64,000 nt of DNA. It comes from Trema orientale. Lineage: Eukaryota; Streptophyta; Magnoliopsida; Rosales; Cannabaceae. The first letter of the stretch is position 1; every line of letters starts with the position of its first letter. Of the stretch, positions 12,536 to 26,000 are shown one piece after another. Where the stretch lies: positions 489,914-553,913 of the forward strand of contig JXTC01000047.1 in the NCBI GenBank assembly GCA_002914845.1, in the 5' to 3' direction. The notes under the pieces were generated by a model. The model was not told the origin of the DNA and did no database searches. It saw only the letters and a program-made list of their open reading frames with translations. The translations under genes were made by a program, and so were the position numbers.

Positions 12536-12868
12536 AGAACTATCTTAGTAGATCTTGTTCAACCCCTTTACAAATCTAGGGATTTCGAAGAAGAAGGCAA
12601 TGAAGCTTTAACCCTAGTACTTCATCGTCCATTCAACTCCTGTTCTAGCTCTCCATCGATCATAGGTATATGTTTTTTTATAATTTTTTTTGAAAAAAAT
12701 TTGATATTTGGGGGTTTAAGCTTGAAATCTGAGATGGGTCATATTTATTTGGTCTTAGATTTTGTTTTTCTTTCTAGAATTTTGAATTTTTGAATGTCCT
12801 TCTGTTTGGTTAGAAAGAAAATTCAAAAAAATAGGAAGTTTGACTCATAGAATCGAATTTGTTTGCTG

Positions 12869-13274
12869 ATTATTATGGTTAAAAATGGAATTTTTTCTAG
12901 ATCTAGAAAAATCTTGTTTAGGAATCGTCACAATTTTTGTGATTCTGAGTCAACATATTGTGACACTATATTAGACTATTAGTGACAATGTGTCACAATT
13001 GGCTATTATCAATTTTTCATATTACTGGATTTTTGGATAACTAAAAGTTTTTGTGACTTAGAGTCAAAAATCTATACCTTATGATTATCCAAAAAATTTT
13101 CACTCATCCAAAACTTTCGTAAAATGTACAAGATAATGGTCAATTGTAACACATTATCACAAAATAGTCCGATATAGGGTCACCAATATGTGACATAGTA
13201 TCACAAAAATCGTGATTATAACCGAACGAAATTTTTCCAGATCTAGAAAAAGCTTGTTTGTAACCACAATAAAT
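12869..13274. mobile_element. Fold-back element / long-TIR MITE
   Basis: The left arm (about 12869-13010) and right arm (about 13131-13274) are inverted repeats of about 142 bp around a 120-bp spacer. Matching blocks include TCTAGATCTAGAAAAA / TTTTTCCAGATCTAGA, CACAATTTTTGTGAT / ATCACAAAAATCGTG and TTAGACTATT / AATAGTCCGA. There is no coding capacity. The arms are clearly diverged, so the element is old. I could not find a convincing target duplication, so the superfamily is open. Confidence 0.65.
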
Positions 13275-14260
13275 AATATATCGACTTAATTTGAGTTTAT
13301 ACAAGTATTACCTAGTCAATCACAACCCCATTTTGCTTCTTATCTAAATTGTTTGTCACACATGTATTGATATACAAATTATTTTCAATGCCCTCAGCCT
13401 CGAAATTTTTATTATTCAACCTTAGTGATGTCGATGGGTAGAATGAGAGCCAAATCCGATCTAAAATCTGATTGGGTTCGTTTATAAGTTGCTTCTATGG
13501 GATTTTAGTGTATGAAATTACAATTAAGAGGCATTTTTTAAGGTGGTTTTTGTTAGTTTTTCAGACGATTTCATGAATTTTCCGGTAACCACTCATATTT
13601 CATGTATTACATATATGATTACTAATAAAGAAAATGATATAATTTTTCTTATAAAATTAGATTTATATTAGACAAATGTTACTAAGCAATTATTGACCAA
13701 TTTTGTGTTAGACAAATTTTCCTTTTGTAAGGTTGGCACAAGTATTAGACAAATGTTCCTTTTGTAATGTTGCTACAAATTTTATGAATGAGAGTCACAA
13801 ATCACTATATCATGTAAAAATTGTACAAATAACAATAAAAGTGTTAGTTTTGAAAATATATTAATGGAAGAGACTATTTTTTCACTATGAGAGGCTTTTA
13901 ATAGACTCTTAGGTGTAAATTCACTTAAAAAAGATATACAAGTTAATAAAATAAAAAATAAATATTCATTAAAACTTAGCTTTTTTTTTTCTCCAGGTTC
14001 AAAACTAGGCATTCCAATTTATTAGCTGGCTAGTCCCACAATTGTTTTCACTGTGAACCCTCAGTCCAATGATGAGAAGCTCACCCCTCAATATTTGGTT
14101 TCCTCTTCTTCTTATTTTCGCTTTCTGTTCTTTAGGGGTTCTTCCAAACTTACAGAACAAAAACCCAAACAATTAGAAAATACGGATACGGTCCATAGTA
14201 AAGAAGTGTTTTAAAAAGTGAGAACCAAAATATTAAATATGAAATATTTGAAAAGTGGGA
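13275..14260. other. Intergenic, no gene recognised
   Basis: This is AT-rich sequence with chance frames only. A local near-repeat of TTAGACAAATGTT/TTAGACAAATTTT occurs three times around 13668-13755. Confidence 0.5.
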
Positions 14261-14450
14261 TTTAAAATAGGGCGCGTCTACAATAGGGGCGTCCTTACGT
14301 AGGGCCCTGTCTATTCACCGTTGGATGGGAATCTGTATATAAATAGATTCTCTACAGATTCCCGTTATTCCCCACAGATTCCCATCCAACGATAATTAAA
14401 GCATGACCCTACGTAGGGACGCCCCTACCGTAGCCATCCCCTTTAAAATA
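14261..14450. mobile_element. Mutator-type MITE with 9-bp target duplication
   Basis: The 172-bp element at 14270-14441 is flanked by identical TTTAAAATA at 14261-14269 and 14442-14450. Its termini form inverted repeats of about 60 bp. The left end, GGGCGCGTCTACAATAGGGG, pairs with the right end read in reverse, GGGGATGGCTACGGTAGGGG. Both continue through GCGTCC(T/C)TACGTAGGG to GTTGGATGGGAATCTGT. Nine-bp duplications with long TIRs are characteristic of Mutator-like elements. It has no coding capacity, and the exact duplication suggests a fairly recent insertion or good preservation. Confidence 0.85.
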
Positions 14451-14454
14451 TGGT

Positions 14455-14710
14455 ATAACAAAATAACTGAATTTTATGAATATTTTGAGTAAACGTCCGT
14501 TTTTCAAATGTTATAGCAAAATGACTAGTATATCAATATATATATCAAATGCAAAATACGATGTATTTAGTATAAAAATTAATATACTCAATAAATAAAT
14601 TAAAACTAATATACAAATGGATGTACCAAGAATAATATATGTATATATATATATATTCGGCTATTTAGATATAAAAAAAGAAAAAAAATATTTATTAAAA
14701 CAAAGTGTAG
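14455..14710 (+). repeat. Dispersed AT-rich repeat, copy A
   Basis: It shares a diagnostic block (GTTATAGCAAAATGA after GTAAACGTCCGTTTTTCAAAT) and a later CTATTTAGATATAAAAAA block with copies near 37590-37835 and, inverted, 38330-38575. It is probably a degraded non-autonomous transposon. Its ends are not defined. Confidence 0.55.
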
Positions 14711-17090
14711 GAAAAAAAAAACGCACCCTAATTTCCCGATTCTTATAAAATGTGATGACTAGTTAGGACAAGCGGTGCCATTATAGTCCGCCTATATATT
14801 TTAATATATATATATAATTTTGTTATAAAAATAGTTTTAACAGTTTTTTAAGTAAAAAAAATAATAATAAATAATAACTAATCATCGATGGTGGGCTATA
14901 GGCAAACCCATAATACAGTAGGCCCGTAGGACGGGTGGGCTAATAACTTGTTATAAGTAGGTTGGCCATGGAGATGACAGATAAGGCCACGTCAGCTCAT
15001 GGCCCACCATGGGCCCATCGAAAACAAGACAGGTCAGACCAGCAATCCACACTTGCATATCTCGATTTAGGAATGTGAGCACGAAGTTCATGGAAAGTTT
15101 TCACTTGCCAGAGATTTTTAAAATTCATCTTATTTTCATATATTACTTTCATAGTTATGCTAGTCTCTTGTAGGACAGTCTAAGTAGGTTTAGTGATTTA
15201 GCAGCTGATTTAAATTTTTATAAAATTGGCAGTTTTATCTCGAAAAATAAGTTTTTATTAAAACGTAAACTTTTTAAAAAAAAAAAAACAATAAAAACTA
15301 AAAACTAAAACAAAAAAAACTTGACAGGTTTCAGCCAACACCAACCATAAAAACTCAGACACTAGCAGTCCTAGCTATACTAAGTTGTAAAACTCAATCG
15401 AACAAGTTTTATAACTCTAACTACTAGACAAGTTTTAATCCCAACGAGACAAATTTAAACACAGATTATGGCAAATCGTCAAAAATGGCAAAAAAAAGAA
15501 GAATAACAAATATATACTGTTATAAACTTTTAACTATAAGCAAAAACAAACAAGCCAAAGTAGAAAGCCAAAGCCCGAGCACTATAGTTGACTCCTAAAA
15601 CTAATTTCATCTTTGATCTTTCTTAAGCCAATGAAATAAAAGATTTGTAAGGTTTAATTTGGTGATGCTCATACAAAAAATGTTCTAATTTGAATATAAA
15701 CTTAATACTCATTATCAGCTTTATGAGTATTAATTATTAATTATATTAGGACAATAGATAGGTAGAGGTATATATAAAGGTTCGAGATTGTTTAGAAAGT
15801 TGGCCATATCTAATGTTAGGAGCTGTTTAGAAACTTATTTCATTGTATATATATATATACACACACACAATATCTTGATCACATTTCTGATTAACTATCG
15901 GACAGTTGAAAGTGTTCACTAATAATGTTTACATTGCATATACACAACAAGTATATATATATATATATATATATATGCGATAATTGGAAGTGATATATAT
16001 TACTGATTAGGAAAAAATGATGATATTATTATTGGAAAATCAGGGGAGATTATGTTGTTTGATGAAAAGAGGTACTTGAATGTATACACATGCCTTTTGT
16101 GGTGCCCCAATAAGCAAAAAATATTTTGCATGAGCGAATCTGGTAATAGAAGAACCCGTGAACAAGGTATGGCCCGCATGGGGTTTTCTTTTTCCCATTC
16201 GTGAATATGATGCCTCTCTCTCTTTCTCTCTCCCTCTCTGCATGCAGAACAGAGCTATAATAAGCAAAATCAAATCCAAAAGAAGGATTACTTGCACACA
16301 AGTAAAAAAATTACTGTACTACTCAGATAATATATATATATATATGGCTATCATTAGCTTCATGTGCTCTTCAAATATTGCCATGAAATAATGATAAAAG
16401 TTAAAAATTTAAAGCCCGTGGGATTTATCAACTTTGCCAAATATTAGGTGTCAAACGGGCACGGTCGGAGGCCTGGGTTTGGTGTACATCCTCCACTTTC
16501 TAGGGTGGATTAAGAGAAAAGGACAAAGTAGGACTAACTTGGCCAAAAAAACAATTTTGGGCAATAAATTTTGAAAAAAAAAAATTTTAAAAAGGGCAAT
16601 GAACGCCTGAACCAAGGGCAAAAAACTTCCGAACAAGAAAAAAACCCAAAAAAAAATTTTTTTTTATAGTCAAGAAGTACTTGACCTATGGTGAAGAAAC
16701 CTGAACACTTTTAAAAATGTTATTTAAAAAAAATGCACAAAAAGTCATTTTGGTCCAAATTAGTCCTATCATTTTTTCTTGCGGATTAACTCAACAAGAG
16801 TAAACGAGTAATATAACCCAAGACTTAACCAATGCACAATCATATCTTTCACACATGGTGGGCTCTTTAGTGACAGCTTTTTCATGGCGTTGATATTAGT
16901 ACTTCCTGAACTAGATTTTTGATCTCCCAATTCCAACATTTTACTTCTCTTAAATGGAATTGTCATGAAAATGATCACATGCCTCATAAGATAACTAGCA
17001 CATTGAGGTCCCATGCAATGAAATGGTCACGAAATTTCATAAAAGGAGGGAGGGAGGGAGAGAGAGAGAGAGAGAGAGAGATTAAACTGC
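14711..17090. other. Intergenic, no gene recognised; microsatellites
   Basis: This stretch holds a (TA)n(CA)n run at about 15846-15869, a (TA)n run at about 15951-15976, and a (GGGA)n(GA)n run at about 17047-17082. No reading frame here resembles a known family. Confidence 0.5.
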
Positions 17091-17200
17091 TCCATTTATA
17101 ATAAGTAATTAAACCACTCATTCAGTCATTTGTATAATTGGTGCTAGCTCATTCCTCATCCCCATAATAGCTGCTCATCGGTCGTAAAAGATAGACAGAA

Positions 17201-17446
17201 ATGGCTTTTTGTGGTTCTACAACAAAAGTAGTGATTTTGTTTGTTATATCTCTTTTCATCTTTTCAAGCGATGCAGCTAGGATAAGGTATGTTAACTCCG
17301 GGTCGGGCCTCTACATAATTATTATCGGTGACAGAAGGATTGGAAATATAGCACTGTTGTTATCAAGGATAATTATTACTCATTTTTCACCCAAAAAAAA
17401 ATGCTTTCAATTACTATATAACTTAATTAAACTTAAGAAAAACTAA
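17201..17446 (+). CDS. Candidate small secreted protein (unrecognised)
   Basis: An 81-codon frame starts with a typical signal peptide: MAFCGSTTK, a hydrophobic core VVILFVISLFIF at residues 10-21, and a likely cleavage near SSDAA. A TATA-like TTTATAATAAG at about 17095-17105 stands about 100 bp upstream, a sensible promoter distance. After the signal peptide the frame becomes AT-rich and low in information. A donor-like GGTATGT at 17286-17292, right after DAARIR, suggests that only the first exon is seen, but I could not find a convincing second exon. No known peptide-hormone motif was recognised. It could be chance. Confidence 0.3.
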   Translation: MAFCGSTTKVVILFVISLFIFSSDAARIRYVNSGSGLYIIIIGDRRIGNIALLLSRIIITHFSPKKKCFQLLYNLIKLKKN

Positions 17447-20050
17447 TAAACAGGATCAAGTTAAAAAGATCTCGTCTAACCCTTTCTTATGATCAATGCT
17501 ATCTCTTAGTTTTTATGATCAAAGTAGAAACGAGTCAACTTGTTGCTAGCTCTCTACTATAATCTTGGCTTATATTCTGGCTATGAAATTGTTTTTGAAT
17601 ACTCTATCTATGAAAGATATACATTAGTATTTATATTTATATATATGGATACCAATCCAATTACCTATCTATAGGTATTGTTTTGTTTAATTAAAATTCA
17701 TCAAGCACGTCTTTTTATGATAAAATTATTTTTTTTTAATTACCTAAATTATGGTAGCCGTTAAATTATGATCCAATGACTACAAAAAGAAATACCTATA
17801 GATAAGTAAGAAAAAATACCTATTAAATTAGGAACCTATATATATATATTGTACCATCATGTACAAAACATTTCTTATGACTAAAATTTAGTCATAACTC
17901 CAAAATTATATTGTGAAGTCCCAAATTGTTCTCAATACACTTGTCAGAACCAATTTCATCATTTACAATAAAATTATGATTAAAATATATTTAGTTACAT
18001 TAAATTGCATATTTAGAATTTTTAGTTACAACATGGGAAAATTTTTTAATCATAAAATTTTCAATTCGAGTAATAACTTGTGCATTAAATAAGAAATCTT
18101 ACACAGTGAAAAGTCAATATACATATATAGATGACTTGCACTGTGAGAAACGTGTCGAAGAATAAAATATATATATATATATCTCTCCTGACCCTCCATT
18201 ACTAATCCACCTTTATCATATCTACTGAAACTTGTGTTGATCTTGGGGTGAATAGTGTACGTACTTTGATTCTGTTTGCAAAAAGGTGAAACCAATTTTG
18301 AAGCATATATATAAATCTCATCTTATCCCAAAAGAAAGTAAGATAATAAATGAATCTCACTCAAAAAGCCCCGCATATCATGCATATTCAAAAGATTAGA
18401 TGAAAAGAGAACCCACATAGGATACCCAAAAGGATTTCATGTAGAGCATTCATTATTAGAATTTAGATATATGATCATATAAGCATATGTAGCCCACCAA
18501 AGTTATGTGAAGGCAGATGGGTCCTATTTCCTTACACGCCTATGACCTTATGGACTGGTTTTGCATGGTTGCTGCCCATTTTGTTTAGGTCACGCGGCTC
18601 TCAAAAGGGAAGGGAATATCTCAAATTTACTCCCAAAGCCAATTTTAACCGTAAATGTTTCAGAAAGTCTTTACTAGTTTTGGGTAAGTGAGGAGGACAA
18701 AATGGACAATTTTCTCTATGGCTTTCGTTTTGGGTTTCGAATAAATAAAGTTAAGAAAAAGGAAAAAAGAATCAAGAGGTCTTCCCAAGTTCCCCGTTGG
18801 GTGGGGTTTTCTTGAGCACTTTCACTGTGCACTAGGATGTAAGAGAATATTATATATAATAACATGAGAAAGAGAGATCAAAAGGAGGGGAAAACATCCT
18901 ATAACTATAGAATAGTAACGGCAAATAAAAATCAATTTTTGAATTAAAATCCCACTGGCTATTGTCACAAACCTAAATGACAATTAACAGAAAATAATAA
19001 TGCAACACTTAAACTAAATGACGTGACATCATTTTCAAAAATGCAATCTTAAATAGTATGGTCACACTTTGAAATAAAAACTGTGGTTGAATATGTATAA
19101 TGTCACATTATTTAGTATACATTTTTGTATAAAAATTAGTACCCTAGCGTCATACTCGAAAAGAAAACTTAAAAAGAGAGGGTAATTTGCATATGACCCA
19201 AAAAATTTTAGCACATATAATTAAAGTTTTAGTCGAATATAAGAAACGATGACAACTTTTATTGGCATATTGAAACAAATAAAATAAGATAACAATGAGA
19301 ATATAACATGATCTAATTATATTTGATCAGTCAAATATATAACTCCACATATATCTTTTGCATGTAAATGAAAAAAGGAAAAAGATAGACATGGAAGGGT
19401 CCCGAGAAAAAAAAAATTGAACAATGGTAGAAGTAAAGTACAAAAATAAATCCTGTTCACATAATTATTTTAGTTATTATAATGTTTACAGTACACTATG
19501 AGGTTTGAGTCAATCAATAGATCAATCGTGTATACATATGTATAGTGGGTTTTTAGGAAAAAGGTTGAGAATTATAATAAGGTATGTAGGTCTATCTCTA
19601 TATCTCTTTGCCTTTTACCACACCCAACAAGCTTTTTAAGCTTCTCAATCTCCTAAGCCATTATATATTGTATTGTTAGCCCTATAGTACCTCCTTTTAA
19701 TATATCATTCCATTCAAATCAAAGGCCTTTTAGAGTTTGGGTGTTTTATTACAGGAGCAAAGGAAAAGACAGAAAGTGCCAACGTCAGACTTGAAAATAA
19801 AAGGAAAATAAAAGTAAATATTACCAAATAATAATAATAATAATAAAAAGAAAGCAAACTTGCTGAAATATCAAGTGGGGTTCGGGATTCTTCCTCGTCT
19901 TTGCTTGGGCTGGCTTCCTCATCCATCTCTCTATCTCTCTCTACAGAATTCTTAAGCTTTTTTTTTTTTTTTTCTTAAAAGTATTTTCCAACCTCTCTAT
20001 CTTGCTTGGTCTGCCACTGTAATCATGATGACCCTCTACTGTATCATTTT
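17447..20050. other. Intergenic, no gene recognised
   Basis: This is AT-rich sequence with short (TA)n runs (about 17833-17850, 18170-18182). A minus-strand frame at about 19750-19926 begins MDEEASPSK but matches no family known to me. Confidence 0.5.
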
Positions 20051-20059
20051 TTTTTTCTC

Positions 20060-20075
20060 TCTCTATATATATCCA
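20060..20075 (+). promoter_or_regulatory. Possible TATA box of the IDD gene
   Basis: CTCTATATATATCC follows a CT-rich patch about 790 bp before the start codon at 20854. If used, it gives a long leader containing short upstream frames such as ATG-GCC-TAG at 20330. Other TA-rich sites lie closer to the gene, so this assignment is weak. Confidence 0.3.
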
Positions 20076-20853
20076 TATGTGCACATAAATAGATAAAAGG
20101 AGAGGGTTATTGGGTAGTGTAGTGAAGAGGTAATCCAGTTGAGCTGAGAAAATCCAAAAAAGAAAAAAAATAAATAAACCCTACTGTCTGTGTTTTCCAT
20201 GTTGGATTGCATGGTTGAGAGGTATTTGAGACGAGTTTTATAGGAAAGAGAAAGAGAGATTGGAAAGAGATATATGCATGATGATCTGTATATAGTAGTG
20301 TTGCAGAGAGTTGTTCAGACAAGCAATCCATGGCCTAGATAGCGACTTTGGAGAATAACCCATCATCATCATATATCCTCATCATCATATATACACATAG
20401 TTTTCATCATCATCATCATCTCTTCACGAGATATCATTTTTATTGAACTTATATATATATTGCTTTTACCATCCAATAAACGATGCCTTTCTGTGACTCT
20501 ATAGCCATATCATGTGTCTCTGCCACCTGATGATGATCTTCTACATATGTACATATATATATTTAAGCGCGCACATATACATAAGGCTCTGTTTGGTTGA
20601 TGGGTAGTCCAAAATATTAAGCTCCGATTATTTGTGTCTTCCCTTAATGTTTTTTTTTTTTTTCCCTCTGAGAGGTGCAAAAAAGTAGGGTAGTAGTACT
20701 TGAAGGAAAGGCTAAAAGCTGTGAGAGAAAACAAGATATATCTTATACAACAAACAAAGAGATATCAGAGTAGTACTTGCTATACTACTCAGGAGGGTTT
20801 CTTTTCGTTTAATTTGTTTTGTTTTTCTCTGTTGGAGTTTTCTTCCAAAGGCA

Positions 20854-23800
20854 ATGTTTTCGGCAGCCATGTCCAATTCAACTTCTAATTTGTCTGAGGA
20901 AGCTAGTGTTTCTTCTGGTAATAGAGTCCATGATTTTGGTGGAATATTCATTCATAATAATAATCCAGTTCTAGTTTCAACCTTTTCTGATCATAATAAT
21001 CATAGCAATATTAATGATCCTCATGATCAGCAGCCTCAGAAAATCAAGAAGAAAAGAAGCCTCCCTGGTAACCCAGGTACTCAAATCTCTTCACTACTTT
21101 TTTATACATCTTTAATTTTGTTCTCTCTTATATTGTGTGTGTGTGTATGTGTATGTAACTTTTTCTTATATGGTACCTACCATATATAGACCCAGATGCT
21201 GAAGTGATTGCATTATCTCCAAAGACTCTTCTAGCCACAAATAGATTTGTGTGTGAGATCTGCAACAAAGGGTTTCAGAGAGACCAAAATCTTCAGCTAC
21301 ACAGAAGAGGTCATAACCTTCCATGGAAGCTTAAGCAAAGGAACAGCAAAGAGATAAAGAAGAGAGCCTATGTTTGCCCTGAGCCCACATGTGTTCATCA
21401 CCACCCTTCAAGGGCTCTTGGAGATCTAACGGGTATAAAGAAACACTACTGTAGGAAACATGGGGAGAAGAAGTGGAAGTGTGAAAAATGCTCTAAGATC
21501 TATGCTGTTCAATCTGATTGGAAGGCTCACTCTAAAACCTGTGGTACCAGGGAATATAGATGTGACTGTGGAACCCTTTTCTCCAGGTACATAATTAATT
21601 AATAATAACAAAATTCAATTCAATTCAATTTCATGCGCCCTTTTTTTTTTCCAAATATTTCCTCATCTCTTAAATTTGGAACATAAAATTAATATTGGTC
21701 TAACTCTCTAATTAAGGTTATATTGTCAAAAATGGGAATAGTCTTGTAGTGTACTTATGAGGGTCTTTGTTTGGTTTTCTTGTTTTTCCAGTGATTTTAA
21801 TTGGTTAAGTACTTGATTTTTGTTCTTACACAAGAGTGGTAAGTTTTGCATGGAATATATATATATATATTATATCGACATATACTTATATACATATATC
21901 TGGTTGCACTAAAATAGACACCACAAATGCAAGTGTCTGTCACTACTGCGAACATTGCAAGAGAAACTGAAAGCTATATAACTAAATATAATCTGAACAA
22001 CCCTGCACCCATTTTCACGTTTTAAATAAAGAATTTTAAAAAGGTAACGAGAAAAGCAACTAGGCTTTTGTTCAATTTTAAAATGTTGCATACCAACTCT
22101 ACTCTTGTAGGATTCAATATAAATATTCATTACTATTCGTACATAAACATGCAAATTTCACAGTATAATTAGTTCTTCATTACTTTTAATTGATGATCAA
22201 CAATTTTAATTTGTTGGGAACTATAGAGTGAAGGATTAGTTTTTCAAAAAAAAATTTCTTTCTAATTTCTTTTAGTTAGTACTTTGAAAGGATCTTGACT
22301 GCAGTCTCGAAAACAATGATGGAGATATGGTTGTCCAAGAAAAAGTTAAAGAAGGGCTAATTACTTTTGGGGTTTCATGGTTGAGAAAACCCGTGACGAA
22401 ATTTTTATTATTTTTATATTTTTTTAAAATAAGAAATGTAGAAGAATGTCATTATTTACATGCAGAGTGCACAGAAATTCTGAATTTTCATCATTGTGAA
22501 AACTGATAAATCTGAAAAAAAAATCTGATATGGAGAGTTACTTTAACATTTCCTCCTCCATTTTTAGATATGTACGCTGGCTTTTGCATATATATGTAGA
22601 TATTACTTTTGATCACTGAGTAACCCTGTTCCATGCACGAGTTCCCACTTTCTCATCAGTGCTGCTATTATTAAGTCTTGGTCTTTAACATTAATGTTTC
22701 ATTCAGTTTACCAAAATTGCCAATTCCTTGACATTATTATCCGTCCCAACTTTGCATGCATACATATATGTATACACTCTTGTCAATATATTGATCGCTC
22801 ATGATGACGACCATTCCTCTCTCTCTCTCAATGACTCTCAAATTTCACACGATTTTCCCGTCACTTTGTTTTTGTAAGCTTATGATATGTGCTTCTTACT
22901 CCATGCAAAAATCCCACATGCAGGAGTACTTGGCATATTGACGACCCCTTTAAGTACTCTTACCTGATCCAAGCGATCAAATTCAGAGAAAAAACATATA
23001 TATATATATATATCTTATTGGTTTTAACTATCTTATTATCCATTACATATATTGTATCTTTCTACACTTTCTTTCTATTACTCCATTGAACTCGAATGTA
23101 ACTATAAATATATATAGAAGGGCTATATTTCCCGCCCTGCATGCACGCAGTACATACTAAAGGAGGAAAATGTTATTATATATATATTATATTATATATT
23201 ATATATGTATGTAGTTATAAATTTAATTATGTGCTTTTTTCATATTTACAGGAAGGATAGCTTCATAACCCACAGAGCATTCTGTGATGCCTTAGCCGAA
23301 GAAAGCGCAAGACTCTCGGCAGCAGGCGCAAACCCAGCTGTTTCAATCCAACCTCTCTTCCCTTTTTCTACAGTGCACCACCACCACAACTTCGCAAACC
23401 CACCTCCTCCGATTCACATCTGGGACCCACCTCCACCTCCACCACCATCTCACCACAACCCTAACCCTAGCACCACCCCCCACCACCACCATCAACCACC
23501 ACCCCTCCTCCACGTGATCAAGCCCGAAGCCCACCACTTCGCCGCCCAGGCTCCACCGCCGCCGTTGATCTTCCAAGACCCCCCGCCGCCGCAGCCGCGG
23601 GCCGAGGCAGAACCCCGGAAGGGTTTGATAGCCTCACCCTTCCAAGCCCTCCACGTCAGCTCACAGAATGCCGCCACGTCACCGCACCTGTCAGCCACCG
23701 CGCTGCTCCAAAAGGCTGCCACCGTCGGGGCAGTGGCGACTGGGCCGGCACACCACCAGGGTCAGTACTCTCAGTCAGTGGGTCACGTGACCGATTTCGG

Positions 23801-24155
23801 GAGACCAGTGGGTCGTCACGTGATGAATAACGATCAGTTCCTCCTTGGCCGAACGGGGTTGACGCCCGGGGACCTTGCCACGTGGCGGAAGAGCGACCGG
23901 TTGACCAGGGACTTTCTGGGTTTGACCGCTGACGGCAATAGTAGTGATAATAATACTATTGGTCGTGGTGACCACGGTCGTAGTAATTTGGGGAATGGCG
24001 CTGTTAACGTTAGCGTAAACGTCAAGGATATGCTAACGTACGCCGGGGGCGTGGAGTTCGTGGGCCCGTGCGATCAGCGAGATCACAACTCGCTACTGAA
24101 GCCCCAAGTTTTCGGGTTCGCGGAGGCTGCCTCGCAAGCCTGGGCTGACTGTTGA
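20854..24155 (+). CDS. INDETERMINATE-domain (IDD) C2H2 zinc-finger transcription factor
   Basis: Exons are 20854-21076, 21190-21586 and 23252-24155. All junctions are GT-AG, and the join NP|DPDAEV restores the family sequence exactly. The product is 507 aa (502 aa if the ATG at 20869 is used). A nuclear signal KIKKKRSL is at 63-70, then LPGNPDPDAEVIALSPKTL. The ID domain covers about 70-227: two C2H2 fingers (C96/C99, and C137/C142) and two C2HC-type fingers (from C172/C175, and C199/C201). The C-terminal half has His- and Pro-rich runs and ends with the two motifs typical of many IDDs, SATALLQKAA and TRDFLGL. The N terminus EEASVSSGNR is shared with one IDD subgroup. IDD proteins act in the nucleus, often with GRAS proteins (DELLA, SCR/SHR), in development and hormone response. 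Oddities are CSKIYA where most members have CSKRYA, and FSRKDSF in place of FSRRDSF. The second intron is 1.67 kb. The exact paralogue is not assigned. Confidence 0.95.
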
Positions 24156-25967
24156 GTTGAAACCAAGCAGCTCTGAGGGGTAAAACAGTAAATTATAACA
24201 TGTTTTGGCTTAAACAACAACGACATTCATATACCCCTCCATCTCCAAGAGGAAAAATTAAAAAAAATAAAAAGACGAGTTGTATGGGCGTACGTTTTAT
24301 CTATACATTTTAATATTGTTCTATTCCTTTTTTTTTTTTCTTATTCCATTTTCTTTCCTTAATGGTTAATTGTTTAATTTCTGGATTATTGTTCTTTTTT
24401 TATTTCTTTTTTTTTTTCTGGGTAAGATTATTGTTCTTATTTGTAGTCCTACATATTATTTCTAATTTCCAAATGGTATTTGGCTATTTTCTATTTCATG
24501 GTTTTTTTTTTTTTCTTTTCAAGGGTTTTAAGATAGTAAACAGGGAAAATATTAATATATATGGGTATTTTTCTTTCTTTTAACTTATTGTTACTTAGAT
24601 AGTATCTTATACCGTTAGATTTTGATTATAATTTAATAAGTGCGTTACATAGTACATACATAATCTGTACAAAGTACAAAATCACTGCTTGAGTTGTTTT
24701 AAGTGAAGACGTATATGGTGCCTTAATTGTTGTAATTTTGGGTTTGGTGAAGACCAAAATGTCACGTGCAAAAGAACCCTAGTGATTTCTTGTCCGCTAG
24801 TTTTCCTTTTTGTCTTTTTTTTCTTTTTTTTGTTTCAGTGTCTTGTCGCTAGTTTTAATCCTTTCATCAATATCGTAATTAGACAATATTTTTCTATCTT
24901 TATGTCACGGATTTTGTTTTCATAGTAGTCTTTTATAACAAGCCTTTGAAGAATATATTATTCATGGACCAAAGAAACAAGAAGCAAATTGAACTCAATT
25001 TATAATTTGGAGAAATTATATTATGTTTATGTTTAATAATATATAACTAGTATAATAGTGATTTTCTTTTTTGTAGGGTGCTCAAGAATATGATACGCGG
25101 AAGGGCAAGGAATACAAATGGAGATGGCTCCATCTATACTTATGATTAATATGACCATCACTTTAAAAATTGAACATATATTCTACGTTTGTTCTGGACA
25201 ATAATAATTGATGCATGAAGCTTGAGTAAGTACCCCACACGTTGTCGTTATTTTCAATCAATGTATTATATGTGTTTGTCACATTCATACACATAGTCCC
25301 TCCCAATTAATCATCTTTATTTTCACGTTTTCTTATTAATTACGTTGTACTGCCAAAAAAGAAGAAAAATAAGAAAAATAAGAAAAGAGGGGCTAGAGAA
25401 ATAATTAAACAGAATAGCTATATACGATGTATCATGCGATACATGGAACTGTAAATTTTTTTTTCTTTTTGGGTTCAATTAAAATTGATTTGGATACTGT
25501 TAATATTTTGTAAAACTATTGAAAATTTAAGGTGTATATATACGCACGCTCCTATATATATGTATCTATGAAGCTGAAGTATAGGGCTAGCTAATATATA
25601 TAAATATATATATATTAATATTACCCTTTTTGCTCATTGGATTTACAAATTACAATTTAAATACTTGCCATTTTCTCCACAGAAAAAACTTATTTATAAC
25701 TTTCGAAAGTAACAAACGGGCCTTTCAAAGGTAGGACCACCAGGGCTAGTACCACAATCACTATCAATATGTTAATTTGTATTATAATATACATCCACGT
25801 AAGAATATATATATACACTAGTTTTCAATATATTTTTAATTTGCATGTGATCATGTATAGCCAGGAGAATTTATGTTTGAGAAACTTAACACTAGATTTC
25901 CACATGCAATAGATTACGCTCACACGATCTAGTAAAATTAGTAAATTTCCGTGGAAGAAATTATACA

Positions 25968-26000
<33 letters not shown>

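Noticed and set aside
19714-19926. Minus-strand frame starting MDEEASPSKDEEESR
   Set aside because: The start looks protein-like, but it soon becomes a run of Tyr and hydrophobic residues from a simple repeat. No family match and no promoter seen.
23343-24025. Several minus-strand frames opposite IDD exon 3
   Set aside because: They mirror the His/Pro-rich coding strand (Trp/Gly/Val-rich on the reverse) and are shadows.
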